A stretch of 64,000 bases of DNA from Eudromia elegans (Eukaryota > Chordata > Aves > Tinamiformes > Tinamidae). The position numbers and the translations under genes are program-made. The stretch lies in NCBI GenBank assembly GCA_003342815.1, contig PTEX01000131.1, positions 1,015,640 through 1,079,639 on the forward strand. Direction: 5' to 3'. Positions 14,201-29,200 of the stretch are shown here, piece after piece (position 1 is the stretch's first letter; every line of letters begins with the position of its first letter). The notes under the pieces are model-generated. The model was not told the origin of the DNA, ran no database searches, and saw only the letters and a program-made list of their open reading frames with translations.

Positions 14201-17200
14201 TGTGCATATCTACGAGGAGGAGATCAGGAGAGATGGAAAGAAAAGGATAGAGAAAATTTTCTTTCTGCCTTAGTGACCTGATGCTCAGATTAATTTCCTT
14301 GATGTGCTACATCTTTTGACCCTCTCTCTAATCTAATCCCTGATCTGTAGGGGAAAGCACCTTGCACCACACACTGGTATAACTGGGACTTTCTACCTTA
14401 ATTAGTTTCTAGCACCTTGCATGTGCATGGCTCCGTGCATGGCTCACGCTTCTTCCTAAGTCATTCGTTAAAGAAAAAATATGCAGGAAATGAACAGCTG
14501 TTATATTTAGAGCTGCGGCTCTGAGTAAAAGTGTTTTATTCTTTTTATCATTTAAATTAAACATGCCTGTTTAAATCCCTCAGTGACTTCCCATTTGCCT
14601 CCCACAGCAATCAGAATCACATGCTTCTCAAATACAGGATTACAGCTCAGATTCTTTTCTGTAATATCCTCAGTCTTAACCCCACTTCCTGCTCTCCCCA
14701 TCACCTCCTCCAGGAGTTTCTGATTCATTCCTTAATCCCACTTCCTTCTCACCCCGTCACCTCCTCCATCTTTTTCTGATTCATTCCTTGAACTCACCAG
14801 TTGCTTAGCTCCGACCATTCTGATACATTCAAGCCATAAGTCTGTTCACCTTGTTTTGCCCAGAAATCTCTCTTCCAAATAAGCAGTAACTTATTGTTAT
14901 GAGCAGAAGCTTTCTTTCTCCCCTAAAAAACATCCTCTGAAGGAACAACAATTCTGACAAAGTCCCATGATTCAGACCATAAGAGCTCAGTGTCTCTTTG
15001 TCATAAGAAAATCCAGACTTCCACAGGGCATTCAGTGGTCCAGAATTACCCCAGATAATCATCCTATGGCTCTAGGATGATGTTAATTCACTCCTTACAT
15101 CTATTGATCCATCTTTACTCTTCACCATGTTTTATCTCCTGTGCATGTCCTTAGTTCTCTCCTGCTGCCATATTTCTCTTTAGAAAACAGCAAAATGTTT
15201 TGCTTAAATTTCCACCTAGATCTCTCTTTGTTCTTGCAAGGTCGATACCTCCTGTCTATCCAATTCTCTTCCATGAACAAAGTTCCAGACTCCCTCATTC
15301 ACCAATACCACAGCACAGAGGATGTCACAGAAAGACTTAATAGCTGGAACAGCATTAAACTGTTCATCTTTTTACTTAAAACAATGAGGGAAGACCTAGC
15401 AGTCTGGTGCCACACTGCAAAAGGTGGTGATGGTTCCAAGAAGATCAGATACATTTAGGAGACCTCTTAGGAGAAGAGCCTCATACAAGACAGAATTGAG
15501 ACAACAGCTGTGGGGTCAACTCCTAGACAGCCCAGGTGTCTCAGGCCAGGCAGTGGAAAGACCCACACTGCCCATTCCAGAGATGCCTGCTCTGGCATGA
15601 GCTGAGGGGCTTGGGGACTTACATGCCCAGGTGTCCACAACGGGGTGACCAAGGAAGCAGGTCAGTTACCGGATGGAGTGAGTGCCTGAGCCCAGCTCCT
15701 GGAGAGACCCACATCATATACATGTGCAGATTTCTCCCATGGGCCTTCATCTTCATCAGCTCTTTCCCACGGTGTCAAACTGTGTGCCTGGCCATGTATT
15801 TGTGTATATATGCGTGCGTACACATCTACTTGGTGCTCTCAGCCTGGCTACTGGTTGGACTTGGGGTACAGAGCTGCATCGGTCTCATTACTATGAGATT
15901 CAACAACCCCTAATACCTTCCTCGTGTCAACTACACACTAATGTGATCTCCTTCTACCATATATCATCAAATAGGCAAAATTAGAAGAGGATAATTTTTT
16001 TCCAGGGCATCCAGAAAACACATATAGATACGGATACACATCTCAGCCAAGCATGAGGCTCTGGAATACATTTTTAACCAGGGCATTTATCCAAACTAAA
16101 CACCTCATTTTTCCACTCTTTGAAAAAAACAAGCACAGAAAGGGCAGAGATGATGCAGCCCATATCTAGCCTGCAGGCACATAATGAACTAGTAGGTGCA
16201 TCAAAAAATGAAGTTTCTATCCTGCACATACGTAATAGCTAAACCCACTAAAGATAGGCTAAAGGAAAACTCTATATAGCCAAAAATATCTACTACTCAA
16301 CGCATACCTAAAAACTGACACAGAGAATGAAACACTAAGTTTCCCCACAAAGACGTTTGCTCCATATTGTAGTCAGTGGGCTCTGGGGACTACTGCTTTT
16401 TACGCAAGTCTTACTCATTTAGAGCTCATGTAATGAAGCTTATATTGGTAATAAAACACACCTATAGAAAGATCACCCTTTTTTTTCCCCTTCCCTCCTA
16501 CAGGCAATCATGTATAAGCTAAAGAAAAAAGCATAGTAGATCTTTTTTCACTGGAAAATTAGATCACTTACTGTTGCCTGACATGTTCTACAACAGATAT
16601 AAATTTTAGAAATGCACCACTGTCTCTCCTCCAGCTAAGGCACATATAAGTTGTGCCCTCACATTATTAAATTCCTCAAAGCTGTTGGCGGAAACACCAA
16701 AAATTGGGTCACAAGAAGTAACCAGATGGTTGCTGAAAGCATAATATATAAAATATGCATAATGGCAGAACACAGTGGTACTCCATCGGTACTCCTTCAG
16801 CACATAGTCAAGCCATTTAAAGAGACATAGCATAAGGCTCTTCAGTCCCATGTTAAATCTGTGCCCAGTAAGACTTTAAAATATTTCTGCAAATAGCGTT
16901 TGTAATGAAAACCATGCCAGTCTGGATTTAATTATCTCTCTGCAGTGTCAGCAACCCCCTAACATTGTAAGGACTGTGTAGAACTAAGGAAGTTTGGAAT
17001 GCCATATAAAGAATGTTTTCAGTACACATTAGGAATCATTGATTTTTTGATCATCATCGTTTTTTTAACAGTGAAGTCACTTGGATGAGCCAAATAATTT
17101 TAAAACAATAAATGTAAATGATGCTGCACCCCCTCAGAATTCGTAAGTTTCTGGAACACGGTAGCAGTGATGGAGATGTACAGAAAGATAAAAAGCTTGT

Positions 17201-20200
17201 TTATTTTTCCACTTCTGTTAAGATGTATAATACAGATTTCCCTCTCCTCCTAAAGCGGTAAGAACATCTGTCTCATGGAAATAACTTCACCAACCACCGA
17301 CAGCTTTTGATACGCAATAGCTCTATTACATACAAGGCTGCAAGTAAAACTGCTGTCAAGCATGAATGCAGCTGCCCAAGACCTTTTAGCTGAGAAAGAA
17401 GTTTATGGGCAGGATGTTCCAGGCAGAGTAAATAACATGGTAAGATGAAATACAATGAGGAATAGTATAAAAAAGCTTGGGGGTTTTAAGGTCAAATTGA
17501 AACCACCGGATCACAGAATCATTAAGATTGGAAGGGACCTCTAGAGATCATCTAGTCCAACCCCCCTGCACATGCAGGGCCTGTTTCACAGGATTGCATC
17601 CAGGCAGGTTTGGAGAATCTCCAGAGGAGACTCCACAACCTCTCTGGGCAGCATGTTCCAGTGCTCTGTCACCCTCACAGGAAGGAAATTTTTCCTTAAG
17701 TTCCTGTGGAACTTTTGGTGCTTCAGTTTGCAGCCGTATCCTCTTGTCCTTTTGATATGGTACAGGCTAGGGAACACAGAGGAACAGAAGATTGCAACAA
17801 ACATTTCAGTTCCTTCAGAACTGAGCAGGATCCTAACCTATGACCTCCAGGTTCAATAGCTAGTACCTTACTAGTCTCTTAGAACCAAGTGGGCACTTCC
17901 AGATATTTCTCATAAATTGTCACACAAAAGATTGTCAAAGGAACACTATCAGTTATGAAGTTGAAAACACCAGAGCTGATACACCGTCTGCTGTTCAAAC
18001 CTTAACATATGCTACTTTCAACCTTTCTCCCTCCTCTCTTCCAAAAACGTTGACATGAGAACGTAACCCAAAAACTGCAGTGAAGAGAACCCGCAGTAAA
18101 GCTGCACAGCTTCTCAGGCATGGAAACACCACGCGGTCTTCAAACGCTTCAGGGCTCCTAAGACACAGGACAGAAGCTTTGTACTGACATTCCTGAGTTT
18201 CAGCCTCAGTCACAACAGCACGGTCCCATAATTATAGCAGTAGTTACAGTTCTGTTGATTATACATTTGACAGTTATATTTCATCTAAAAATTAAAGCAA
18301 ATGATACAATTCAGTCTGGGCTGATCTGTCTCTGCGTGGTAAGATCTGATGTACCTCCACCTCATTACAATCTGATAAATCATCTTCTACCCAAGAGAAC
18401 TCATAAAAGTAGAGGGAAAAAAAGTCTAATTTCCTGATTTAACACTCATTTCTTCACACTTCAGTTCAAGTTCTTCTCTATATTTCCCTCAAAAATAATT
18501 TAAGGAGATCATGGGGGATCACTCGTTATGTCTAAGACCTCACTGGCTACAGTAGCAGATAAGACAAGTGGCTGTGGCATCCTGCAGAATGATTACCAAG
18601 TCTCAGTATATACAGCAAAACAGGACTGCCCATTTCAGAACACAGTGCAAAGGTCACTCCTGTTTAAATGTCAAGAAGAAATTAGGCAGATGGTAACTTA
18701 ACATTTTGTGTTATTTAACTTTATATGGAAAGAAAATCCATTTTTGAGAAATTCTATTAATGCTATTGACCAAACCTTTCTCAAATGTTCAGCTTCCAGC
18801 CAATTATTTGGACATTAGATATAAATTCAGAAAAAATATAACTATATGAACAGCTTGAACGATATCTGTACAGTTTTGAGGAACATTTGGCCTAACAGTT
18901 TGTCTAAAAAACTGCATGCTGGACCGGTATACTTAGCTGAGAGTTTTTGGCAAGTTAAAGCTAAGTCACAGGAAGTACAAATTCACAGATTTCAGCTCAA
19001 AAGACGCTTAGAGTGCCATCAACAATACTGATGACCTTTAAGGTATGCTACATACAAATGACAGTTGTTTTATTAAAAAACAAGAGAAAAAAAGAAAGAA
19101 AAATATCACCAAAGACATCAGTACAATAATGCTTCACTATTTCAGGGAGGACAGTAAAACAACTCACAATTAACAAGCACTTAAAAAAGTCTTCTCTAGA
19201 ACCAAAACTTGAATTTTTTTTTCTTTTTACTGTGTTGATACTGCCTGACCTAACTTCCCTCTTTAAAAATACACAGAGTTTAGTAAGAACCTCGTATAAA
19301 AAGCCCTATGGGCTCAGAGCAGCACTCCATAAAGCTCAAGTGCCTGATGCCCGCAGCCGAACAGGGAGAGCCCAGGGCCTGGAGCCTGCCCTGCTCCATT
19401 CTCACCCAGGCCTGGGCACATCTGCCTGGGAAGGGGGCCCACGCCACCCCAGCACCGCAAAGGCTGCAGGAGGGACTCTGGTGCTGTGGAGATGTGCAAG
19501 GAAAGCTGCTGTGCAAATAACTGCGGGGAGAAAAACAAACAAACAAAAAACCCCCACCAACTTAAAACAAACATCTAATAATCCACATCTCATCTTCAGT
19601 GAATAAATGACATGGTGAAAGGTTTAATGGGAACTATAGGCACTCGCTGAAAAATTCCTTTTAAAATGCTCCCACTGGGCAATTGTAGACAGCAAATAAG
19701 AGGAAAATGAAAGTGAGCAAAAGGTAGATAGCAAGTCTGCCTGCAGACTTCCGGGACAGAGGTTTTCCCGGTTTCCTTAAAATATTTGCCTCTGCTGGAA
19801 ATTTTTGACTTTCTCTAGGCACGAACATTGCTAGCGCTACCATGTTTTCACTGCCAATCTGTGCTGCTTACTGGATACTACTGTACTTGGAAACTAGGGA
19901 TGGCTTAATTCAGAAGATGGTCTGCTTAGTGAGCACTGCATTTCAGTGGAGAACACGGCTTGGGAGGTATTGGACCCACATTAACCCTCTGTCGCTCTCC
20001 TGGCGCAAGTTGTTCATTATAACTGACACCCCCGTAACTGCCGAAATCCAGCGTTACCTCCTCCTGCTGCTGCTCTCCAAGACACACTTTCACCTCAGGT
20101 TGTTTCTCGTTCCCTAATTACTCCGAACTCCTAAAAAGGCAGATAGAAGAGCACATCTGTAGATATACCCAGATAAAACTCATTCTCTTGCTGCCTTTTT

Positions 20201-23200
20201 TAGGTTCCTGATCCGAGTGTAGCAATTTTCTCTCTGGTTATTTCTTTCCTAGGCTCTCAGAATAGCCATGTTCCTGTGGAACCAATTTCATTGTTACATT
20301 GACTCCAAGCTATTATATATGTACATGATATTATCATAAAGAAGGTTCTGCTTTAACTAAAAGATTCAGCTAAAGCTTCACAACAGCCAGTTCAATTGAA
20401 TAAATATTTCTTTTCTGGCTTCTACTCAATTACCCAGCAGCATGCTTACTTTCAGGACACAAAGTGCACTTCGCTGTTCAAACACTTAAATTAACTCCCT
20501 CTCTCCTTATGATTCCCAGTCATGTGCTTGAAAAGGACAGTTTGGGGTTTTAAAGGGAAAAATAGAGCCTGATTAAAACGAAAAAAATTGCAGTGTTCAT
20601 AAAGAAACTGAAAAATAAATCTCTTTGAGAAGTGAGGGACATCATCGAATTCGACGAGGGAAAATGGATGCTATTCAGTGTTCAAAGGCTATAACTTATT
20701 GGAAAATCTTAAGAATAAATTCTAAGGTAGGTATCTAAACCAAATGTAGTCAAAAATGCAACATGTATTTTATGGCCTTTACGCATCAAAATGCTGCTAT
20801 TTCATATAAAACTTCTAGCTTAATCACCAGCTTATAAACATAAAACATTTCCTCTGAGGATAAAGCTTGGGAAACATAAAAAATAGTCCTAGGTGTATTT
20901 TGACTCTGAGCGCAGATATAAAGACATTACTGCTCTGAAGCTTATGGGAATTTAAGCTACAGTAATTTGATCACTGGCAAACACCAAGTAAACTGGTGTG
21001 AGCCTTAAATTGGCTTACGCTAAGGCATTTTATACTTTCTGCAAGCTAAAAGCACACAAACAGCTACTATTGATCTACTGATATACAATAATTTCTTAAA
21101 CAGGTAATTCCATCACGATCCTGGACCCCTCTGGGATTAGACTTCAGTAAATCAGCAAGTCCAGCTCTTAGTGAAAAGGGCAGTGAAGGAGGGTATTGGA
21201 AACAACCATGAAACAGAAGGATGGTGGACGGGAACCGGGAAATACCAACAACAGAAAAACAGCTACTGTCTTATCAGATACTCTGGAAACAGAACAGTTC
21301 CAGAAGAAACTGCTAGCCTCTAAAAAGAGATCATTTTACATATCCCACCCGCATAAATGTGTAGGGGATGCATCACAAGGAGACCACTTCTAAATGTGAT
21401 ATTTCTTCTGAACTTTTTCTGTGTATTTTGACCCTAAGCTTATCCTATCCTAGTGCCAAGAAGAGTAAATTAGAATTTATGATACACACTGCACAGAATT
21501 TAATTCAGACTACTTTTCGCATGGCTGTTCTTTGCAGGATATTATATTTACTTGACCTTCACACTGACAGCACTAACTTCTCTTGCAGTCTGTTGCAACT
21601 AAAATCACAGAACGGTTGAGGTTGGAAGGGACCTCTGGAGGTCATCTAGTCCAACCTCCCGGCTTTTGGTATTTTTTGTCTTCCTCAACAGAAACAAATA
21701 TGAATTATTCATATCTGCATTCTATGTAATATTATCATTGAAAGATATTCTACATATTTCTCACATTTTAAATGGCCTTGCACACAACTTCTTTTTATGG
21801 ACCTTCACAGAAGGTCAGATAAGATTCTGAAATATTCAATGGGTTTTTCTTTTCTGTTCTTGCCAAAACAAAATGGAGCATTTCTTGAATTCAAAATTAT
21901 GAGTTGACCAAAACAAAAATAATTAATTTTGCTCCATTTTTTATTTAAATCCTTTTAAAAACATACTCTGAATCATGTAGTCTCAAAACTGACTTGTAAA
22001 ATGGCACCTTTTTGTAACAGATCAGTTCCCAGTATGAAATTGAACTCTTGCCTATTAAATTTATTGAAAAATACTCTGATTCAGACTATGACTTCTTGGG
22101 GTTCCATTTCCAACGTACTAGAAGTACTGCATTAACAAACACAAATACTTCAACAGACCACTGAAATCAGCACATATCACAGCCATGGAGAAGCCACAAG
22201 CCCCTTTCCCACTGAGCTTCCCTGTACAATGGTCCATGTCCTCATTCCCCGCTGCCACTGCTGATGTCAGTGTGATGTCATCAGAAACGAGACCTTGGCC
22301 ACTAACAGCCTGGAGGACCCTGCCCTTGCCTTGGCCCAGAAGCCAGTGATTGCACTGCAGCCTGCATTAGCCCGGCCTCACATGAAGCACACGCTCTGGT
22401 TTCTGCATGTTAGAAATTTAAGCGTGGATTAGACATGAAGAGTCCCAAAGGGCAACAAGAACAGTTAAGAGATTTAAAAAAATAGTGTGTCCAAAGGAGA
22501 ATGTTTAAACTAAAGGAAAACAATAAAAGATAATGCTAACAGTCTTTCAATGACTAAGACTTAGAATAAGAACTAATTAAACTACAAAAACAACATAGAA
22601 AGAGACCTAAGTTGTAAGATTCAGTATGTGGATCCAAAGCCCCTTCAGATTTCTCCCTGATGTAGCAGCTGCAATATAATACAGCCCTCTGTATTAAGGA
22701 AAAGACACCAACTTTTTTGTCCTATTTGCAAAAATGGATCGTTTGCTGGCTCTATCTGAATACAAGTTTTTATCTGCAGCTGGGTTCTCTTCCTAATGGA
22801 TCACAGACACAAATATACAAATGCCTCTTACCCCATCTCCTGTAAGTTGATGCATGCCCTACAGAACCATTTAGGTGAGATCGACTCGGCAGACACATCA
22901 TCGCTTTCCTTAAAATTTCATTCTTAAAACTTCATGAGAAGATAGGCAGCTTCTTTGGACTCCTTGTTTTGAGAGCAGCTCGTGCTCTCAATGTGCTGTC
23001 AATCCCTGTGGCCATGTTCCATGATGCTCCCACTCACATGGAAGCACGGCTGTTGTACTTTCAGTGGCAAGAGGTACATAAGCCATAAGAGTTACAAAGG
23101 AAATACATACACATGCAATATACATCCCTATGTTCATAATATGTTCATTACTGTGCAGGCATTGTCACTGAATGATTTCCAAAAGAGGAACACCAAAAAC

Positions 23201-26200
23201 ACACATTCTAAAAAAAGATCCTATCCAGGATTTTGCATTGGCTATAACTAACAACTTCTTCAAAGGACAGGGCACGTCAGCACAAAACACGTCAGCACAG
23301 GGCTCTGAAATAGTGTTATTTGTGATCCTCTTTTCTGTTCTCTCTTGGGCACATTTATTGTTCAAAAGCAAGAGAGCACGTTTGTCCATAGGTCCAAACC
23401 AAAGCTACGTGTAATGCTTTCCTGAAGCAGCAGGGAAATGCCCACTTCCACCAGTGACCTACATTTCCACAGCTCAATACACTCACCCACAATATTGTGT
23501 GGGCAACAGGCGAGGCCATGCAATAAATCAGAACACACAAAAAAACCTTTTTCTTAAATAATGAATTCATTGATCAGATTTACAATGCAGCCCAGCAAAC
23601 ACTTGAATTAGCACCACCAAGAGAAAACTGCAGCATTGAAGCCTTCAGCAGTGACTAATGGTGAGACTTCAGCATCATCTTCACACAGTTCCCTTCGACT
23701 CGCCCCCAACCAGACCATCTTCTGAAGCCCTCAGGGTCTCCAACACATCCAGGGGTCTCTCCTCAAGCTCCTGCTCTTGTGCTTATACTCAGCAGAGGCC
23801 CTAGGTATAAGGCTGCCTAAATACACGCTGAAACGCACGCACAGGGCATGGGAGAGTCACACGTGCACGAGCTTCCTACAGGAACTAAGGCTCCTGCACT
23901 GCGCATTGAGTGCTGTTAATGCCTACATGGAAATTAAGGCAAAATTGATGTGCGAGAAAGTAGATTTTCCCTTTGGAAGCATTAACTTTGATATTCCCTT
24001 CTTAAAACACGAAGATAGGTTATTGCATTAAGTCTGACATTTAATTTCCTTTCCGAAAAAAAGGAACGTAGTTGAGCACATAGGAAAACGTGACATAATA
24101 TGTAAATGTGATAGAAACACTGGCATAGCATTATGCAAAGGGAGTGCCATTAGAGATGAATGATAAAATAACTCATGCGAAATAAAGGAAAAACTAGAAG
24201 GAAACCAAGAACCTACATACATCACTTTCATATACCAGATATCCTGTGTTGGAAAGAAAAAATTAAAAAGCTACTAATATTGAACTAAAATGAAAGAAAA
24301 GGACAAATATTTTAATTTATGTTTAATAAATGTAGTGACAACAGCCTGCATCACAGGCCACCAGTGTTGACTGCTCATACACTAGATTAACACTTTTTTT
24401 CACCTTTTCCACTCTCTCTAGCTAGTTACACCAAACTTTTCCCTCCTCCTTGCCCCAACACCCATGAGAAATCAACAATGGGAAACAGAAGAATGGTCCT
24501 TGCTTAGAACTTCACAAGGCACTTGAAGGAAACACTCTCTGTCTCATGTCTGAATCAAGGAAGACATTAATGTCTTAATCAAGGAAGGTCATAGTTATTT
24601 GCCTGTTGAGCAACAACTTGTATGCTTGGCTAGACTGTGGCTACTGTTTTTACAAATACACAGTGTAATTATGTTAGTGCAAAGGTGTTTTGCGCTAATT
24701 TAAATTGAAAGGCTCAAAAGGGCTTGTTTTGAAACATTATATTAGGTGTAAAAAAATAATTCAGTACAACTGCTTACTATGAAGAGATAGAATATTGTGC
24801 TTGAAACACCACAAAGAATATCAAGTAAAAGACATCCACAAGCTGAAGCTCCAGCTAATCACTATATTCCATATATTTAAAAGGTATAGGGACTATATTA
24901 TTATCCCTTTGGTATTCACGGTTTTGTATTCCTACAAGGCTTCTATTCATCAGGATATTTCATGATACCTTCCAGATTTACTTAGTCCCATTACATAGGA
25001 AATTGAAAGCTTGAGTAAGTCTTAAGACTTTATGATATGTTTATGGAGAGAACACAGTTTTAACTGAGGTCTGACAGTCTATGCTGGCCCTCGCTTTTAA
25101 ACCTATAGAACAAGACTTGCATCAGTTTACTTGGTCCTATGCAGTGTTCAGCTCCACCTTAAAATAAATAAATATTACAGTTAGTACTGATAGTACAAAG
25201 GAGATGAAGATGACGGAGATTAGCTTTACGTTCATCATTACAAGTATATTCAATATCGACAATAAACCATAATTATTATTGCAAGAAATGAAAATCCACT
25301 TAAAAGCTCAACTATCTTTCTAGCATCCAAAAAGATACAAACCTGTAATATGAGGTCACACAATTTATATTACTAATCCTAACATCACTAGTGCCTTAAG
25401 AAGTAGAGTAACACAGGGAATAACTCTGCAGAATCAGAAGACATGTAGTATGACCTAAAACACAGCAGCTCAGCAGAAGTGTTTTTCTTTGATTGAGATC
25501 ATGAAATCGAATTCCAAAATCTTCAGTAAAACACTGCTAAGACAACAACTCCTGATTCAGCAGCCCATAAAAAGTGATTAACTTCAGCCTAGTGCTTAAT
25601 AAAAGTTACTAACTTCAGGATGCAATAGAAGTTATCAATGACACACACAGTAACAGGTTGTCCCCAGCCAGAGCAGCAAGTGACTGCTAACAATCTAGGG
25701 TTGAGCACTAGGAGAAACAAGGGCATAGGATCAAGGAATTAAATGAATTATAAAAAAACAGATTATCTAAAAATTCCCGAATAGTTGGCTACTAATAATT
25801 ATTTTTAAAAATGGTAGGAAAAAATATCAATAAAAACAAAGTGGAGGACATGGTTCATATTTGAATATACATCTGCTTTGCAAGCAACTTGTAGGCTGCA
25901 CTGAAGTTTCAGGGAAGGAGTGGTGTAGAAGTGTCTAACATGCAATTTTTGGCAGAGTAGACCTTCTGCTCTATCCTATTAAATACTGATGTTTGTAAGG
26001 GTCATTAAAGTCAGTTGACTTTTTATTTGTTTCAATAGCCTCTGAATGTGGCCCAGAATTTAAGCAGTATGACTACTTGCTTTGTAAGCACGGGGTCTGA
26101 AAAAAGATGCGTTTGCAGATGAGATTTCCCATGTCTGAGTCAAAACACACTAGCAAATTAAATGTTTAACAGCACTCATCTCTCTTGCTGTAGAAAGCAT

Positions 26201-29200
26201 CCTCAGTCTTACCTGTACATTTTCTTCTGTAACTTGAATTTCAGCAGTGTAAATATAATCAATAAGCATCCTTAGTGTCCACCCATCAACTTCCTTTATT
26301 CGAACTCTCTTCGCTCGGCTTTCACTCATCTCACCTGAAAATACAGTTTGGTAGTCAAATAAGTTGGGCAAAAATAGAGCACAATTTAGATGAAATTTAA
26401 TAGTAACTACTCTCGCCTGCAGCAGAATTTTTTGTGCATGATTGCTTGTAATAATAAAACCACAGTAAAAACTCCATTTTCTTCTATCCTTTCTCCCTAT
26501 AGGAGTTAGCATCACCTGAATGTTATATGGGTTAATACTATTATTGCAGGTGACCTATTTTCTCCAGTGTGTAATATCAGTAAAAATGGTTATTAGACCT
26601 AAATAACACCCTTCAAATCCAACCAAGAATATTTTACTAACATTGCAAACCACTGAAGTGCTTCCTGCATTAACTCCTTAATGGAACATATCAAATGGAG
26701 GCTGTAGAGATTTCACAAAACAAAGAAATATACACACAAAAAACCCCACCTCAATCAAAAATCTACCCTCCTGCTGACTTATTAGTCCCTTAGCATGTGC
26801 ATCTCTGTTACAGTTCTGATTAAAAACTCAAACTAAGATAAAACAGTAAGCAAGGGAAAACTTGTTGGATCTTAACTTGTGGAGGCTGAAACACTGGCCA
26901 TATTCCAGAATTAGTCTTCACAGCAAGGCCTGCAAAATATCTTCTGCCTTCTATAATATGATGATTCTCAAAATGCAACATTTTGTTTATATCTGACATA
27001 ATTGCCTAAAAATATACTAAGTAATGACCACAACATTCTCTACGACTGCTAAGCAAACATGTGGTCATCTCAGATATTTAATGCTTTTTTCACCGATTAT
27101 ACATCAGAAAGTGAAATACAAACTATCCTGGTCATATTGGTAGATAACATTTGGCTTAGCAATAGCTCAATACTGATGCATCAAATTCTTACTTTTCTAT
27201 ACTGGATATGTGCCTATCGCTTTCCCCTAAGCTCCTAGAGTAAATAGTATTGGTGAGGTAGCAAACCCAGTCCACACAAGACTAAAAACAGGCAGGATAG
27301 GGAGTGATTAGTAAGATGGCTATCACTGCTGATATGTCTGGGAATTATATACACAGTTTCATTGTTCATGATTGTAACTGTGGGCTCTGGGATTAACAAC
27401 AACATGCATTTTTCTTAGTGCATTTGGCTAATGAGAAATTCACTATTGGTATTCATACCCTTCTCCAGCTGAATGCTCAATGGCATTTTAAAATCAGCCC
27501 TTCACGTGGTAAGGAGTGCAGGAGACCATCTACAGCAACATACCACTAATTACTGCTTGCTGGCATTCGAGAAAGCACTGAGGAGCTGCAGGAAAAGGTA
27601 GAGGCCAACCCCTGCAGAACTTTCTCTGCTCACCTGCTCCAGGGAAACATCGCTCTACACCTTTGAAAGATGACTGCAGCATGTTCTTTGAAGGGCCATC
27701 TATTTCAAGTCTCTCCTTCCAGCTTGACAGATTAAACCTATTGATCTTGAGCGCCTGCAAGCTGCAAGTTATTTATTATGCAAGCTTCTGTGGAGGTGGT
27801 CCTTGGGGAAAATGTGTGTGTGGGAGAGCAGAGTTTGATATTCTGCAGGCACATTCATTTTGTTTTCAGATTTTGTGTCAAGGCTTCTGGAGCCATGGAT
27901 AGGCACCTTCTCTGTTTAACAACAAAGCCCAGGATTTACGAAAGCACAGATTTGCTTCTCCTTTCAATGCTAAAAGGGCATACAGTCCTATTACAATTCC
28001 AGACCAGGCCACTAGTGATCCAAAGCTGGTTTGAAAGATTCTGTGTTGAAAACTAGAGGTTCATTTTCTAGCCTCCATCCTCTATCTAGAGCAGAAAGAA
28101 CTTGTTTCACAACTGGAAAGCTGCAACAAAATGTTTCCACAGAATTTCTGGTGACAAAGAAAGCACTGAGCTAGTCCAACATCTCAAGCAGAAGCGGCAG
28201 AGCACTCTGTCGATCTGAAGTTACTAAAAGGTTGACTGAAGTACTAATGTGGTTCCTCACACCAGGGATGTGGCAAAGTTCATCACTCAGGTTTTTTGTT
28301 TTATTTTGTATAATTTTACAGACAAAAGAATTTTATGGAAGTGAAGAAATCAGGTAATTGCCTAAAGACAACTGCTGTGACACACACAACTAAGTTCGGG
28401 TCACCCATATGCCCAGTCAGGTCCCGTGGCCACTGAAGTTCCCCTTCACTGTGGTTTTGTCTTCCTTTTGCCAGTCTTTTAAGGGCATTCACAGCATTTC
28501 TAAAGAACTGCACTGTAAATAGAATGAAGACTTATTCCTTCTAACATATGCAGCCCTGCATTACCTAGAAAAAAAATGAACAATGTGGCTACTTCTACCA
28601 TTATAACGAGTGGAAAAAGACAAACCGCTAGGTGAAGGGTTTGATCACAGCCAAAGCCATTCCCTGTCCTGCACAAGAGGCAGCACCTAATGACTCAGAG
28701 GGAGAGATGGAAGGAACATGCAAACGTGTCTAAAAATAAGCTTCTAATTTCAAGTCAAGAACAAGCATTCCTGTAGCATAAAAGGGCAAGTTTTTTCAAA
28801 TGTGTTTTCACTCCTCGTTTAATTTTAGATGGAAGAAGACACATTCCTTTCAGCTGTAGCTTGTTAATTGAACAAATTTGCTGATTTGAACTTTGGAATC
28901 AGCTCTGTGAAGAATTGCTGAAATACACCAAAAGCAGAGCGGGCCTTGCTGAAAACTGTATATAACGATAGTCAAAAATCTGTGAATAAATCTCAAAGCC
29001 AGTCTGGCATTCTACTGAAACCTCCAGGGACTTTGTTCACTGCAACACTACGAACATTTCCATAAATGGGTTAAAAGCTTCCCAGCCATTCATCAGGTGA
29101 GCCTTCCCGCCCCTGTACCACAGGGTATCCCTGAATACTTGCATTTTAGAGCACAAGATAAGCAAACTTTTCTAAGAGGTAGTGAAGTGAGAAAAAAGGG

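Larger units (their letters stand above)
7592..26212 (-). other. KLHL2: KLHL2 intron 4
   Basis: This 18.6 kb intron is the largest of the gene and has canonical gt...ag ends. It holds two CR1 tails (17511-17770 and 21604-21663), an (AT)n microsatellite (14166-14197), a TA/GA-rich patch (13209-13247), a 56-bp tandem duplication (14675-14786), a 16-bp duplication (13030-13061) and a (CAAA)n run at about 7676-7691. A somewhat GC-richer patch lies at about 9090-9440. I found no nested gene. Confidence 0.88.

Noticed and set aside
21869-21950. Inverted words AAAATGGAGCA and TGCTCCATTTT
   Set aside because: An 11-bp pair with a loop of more than 50 bases in AT-rich DNA; no terminal duplication or further pairing to call a MITE.
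22255-22285. Two TGATGTCA words resembling CRE sites
   Set aside because: Deep in an intron with no other promoter features; chance is likely.
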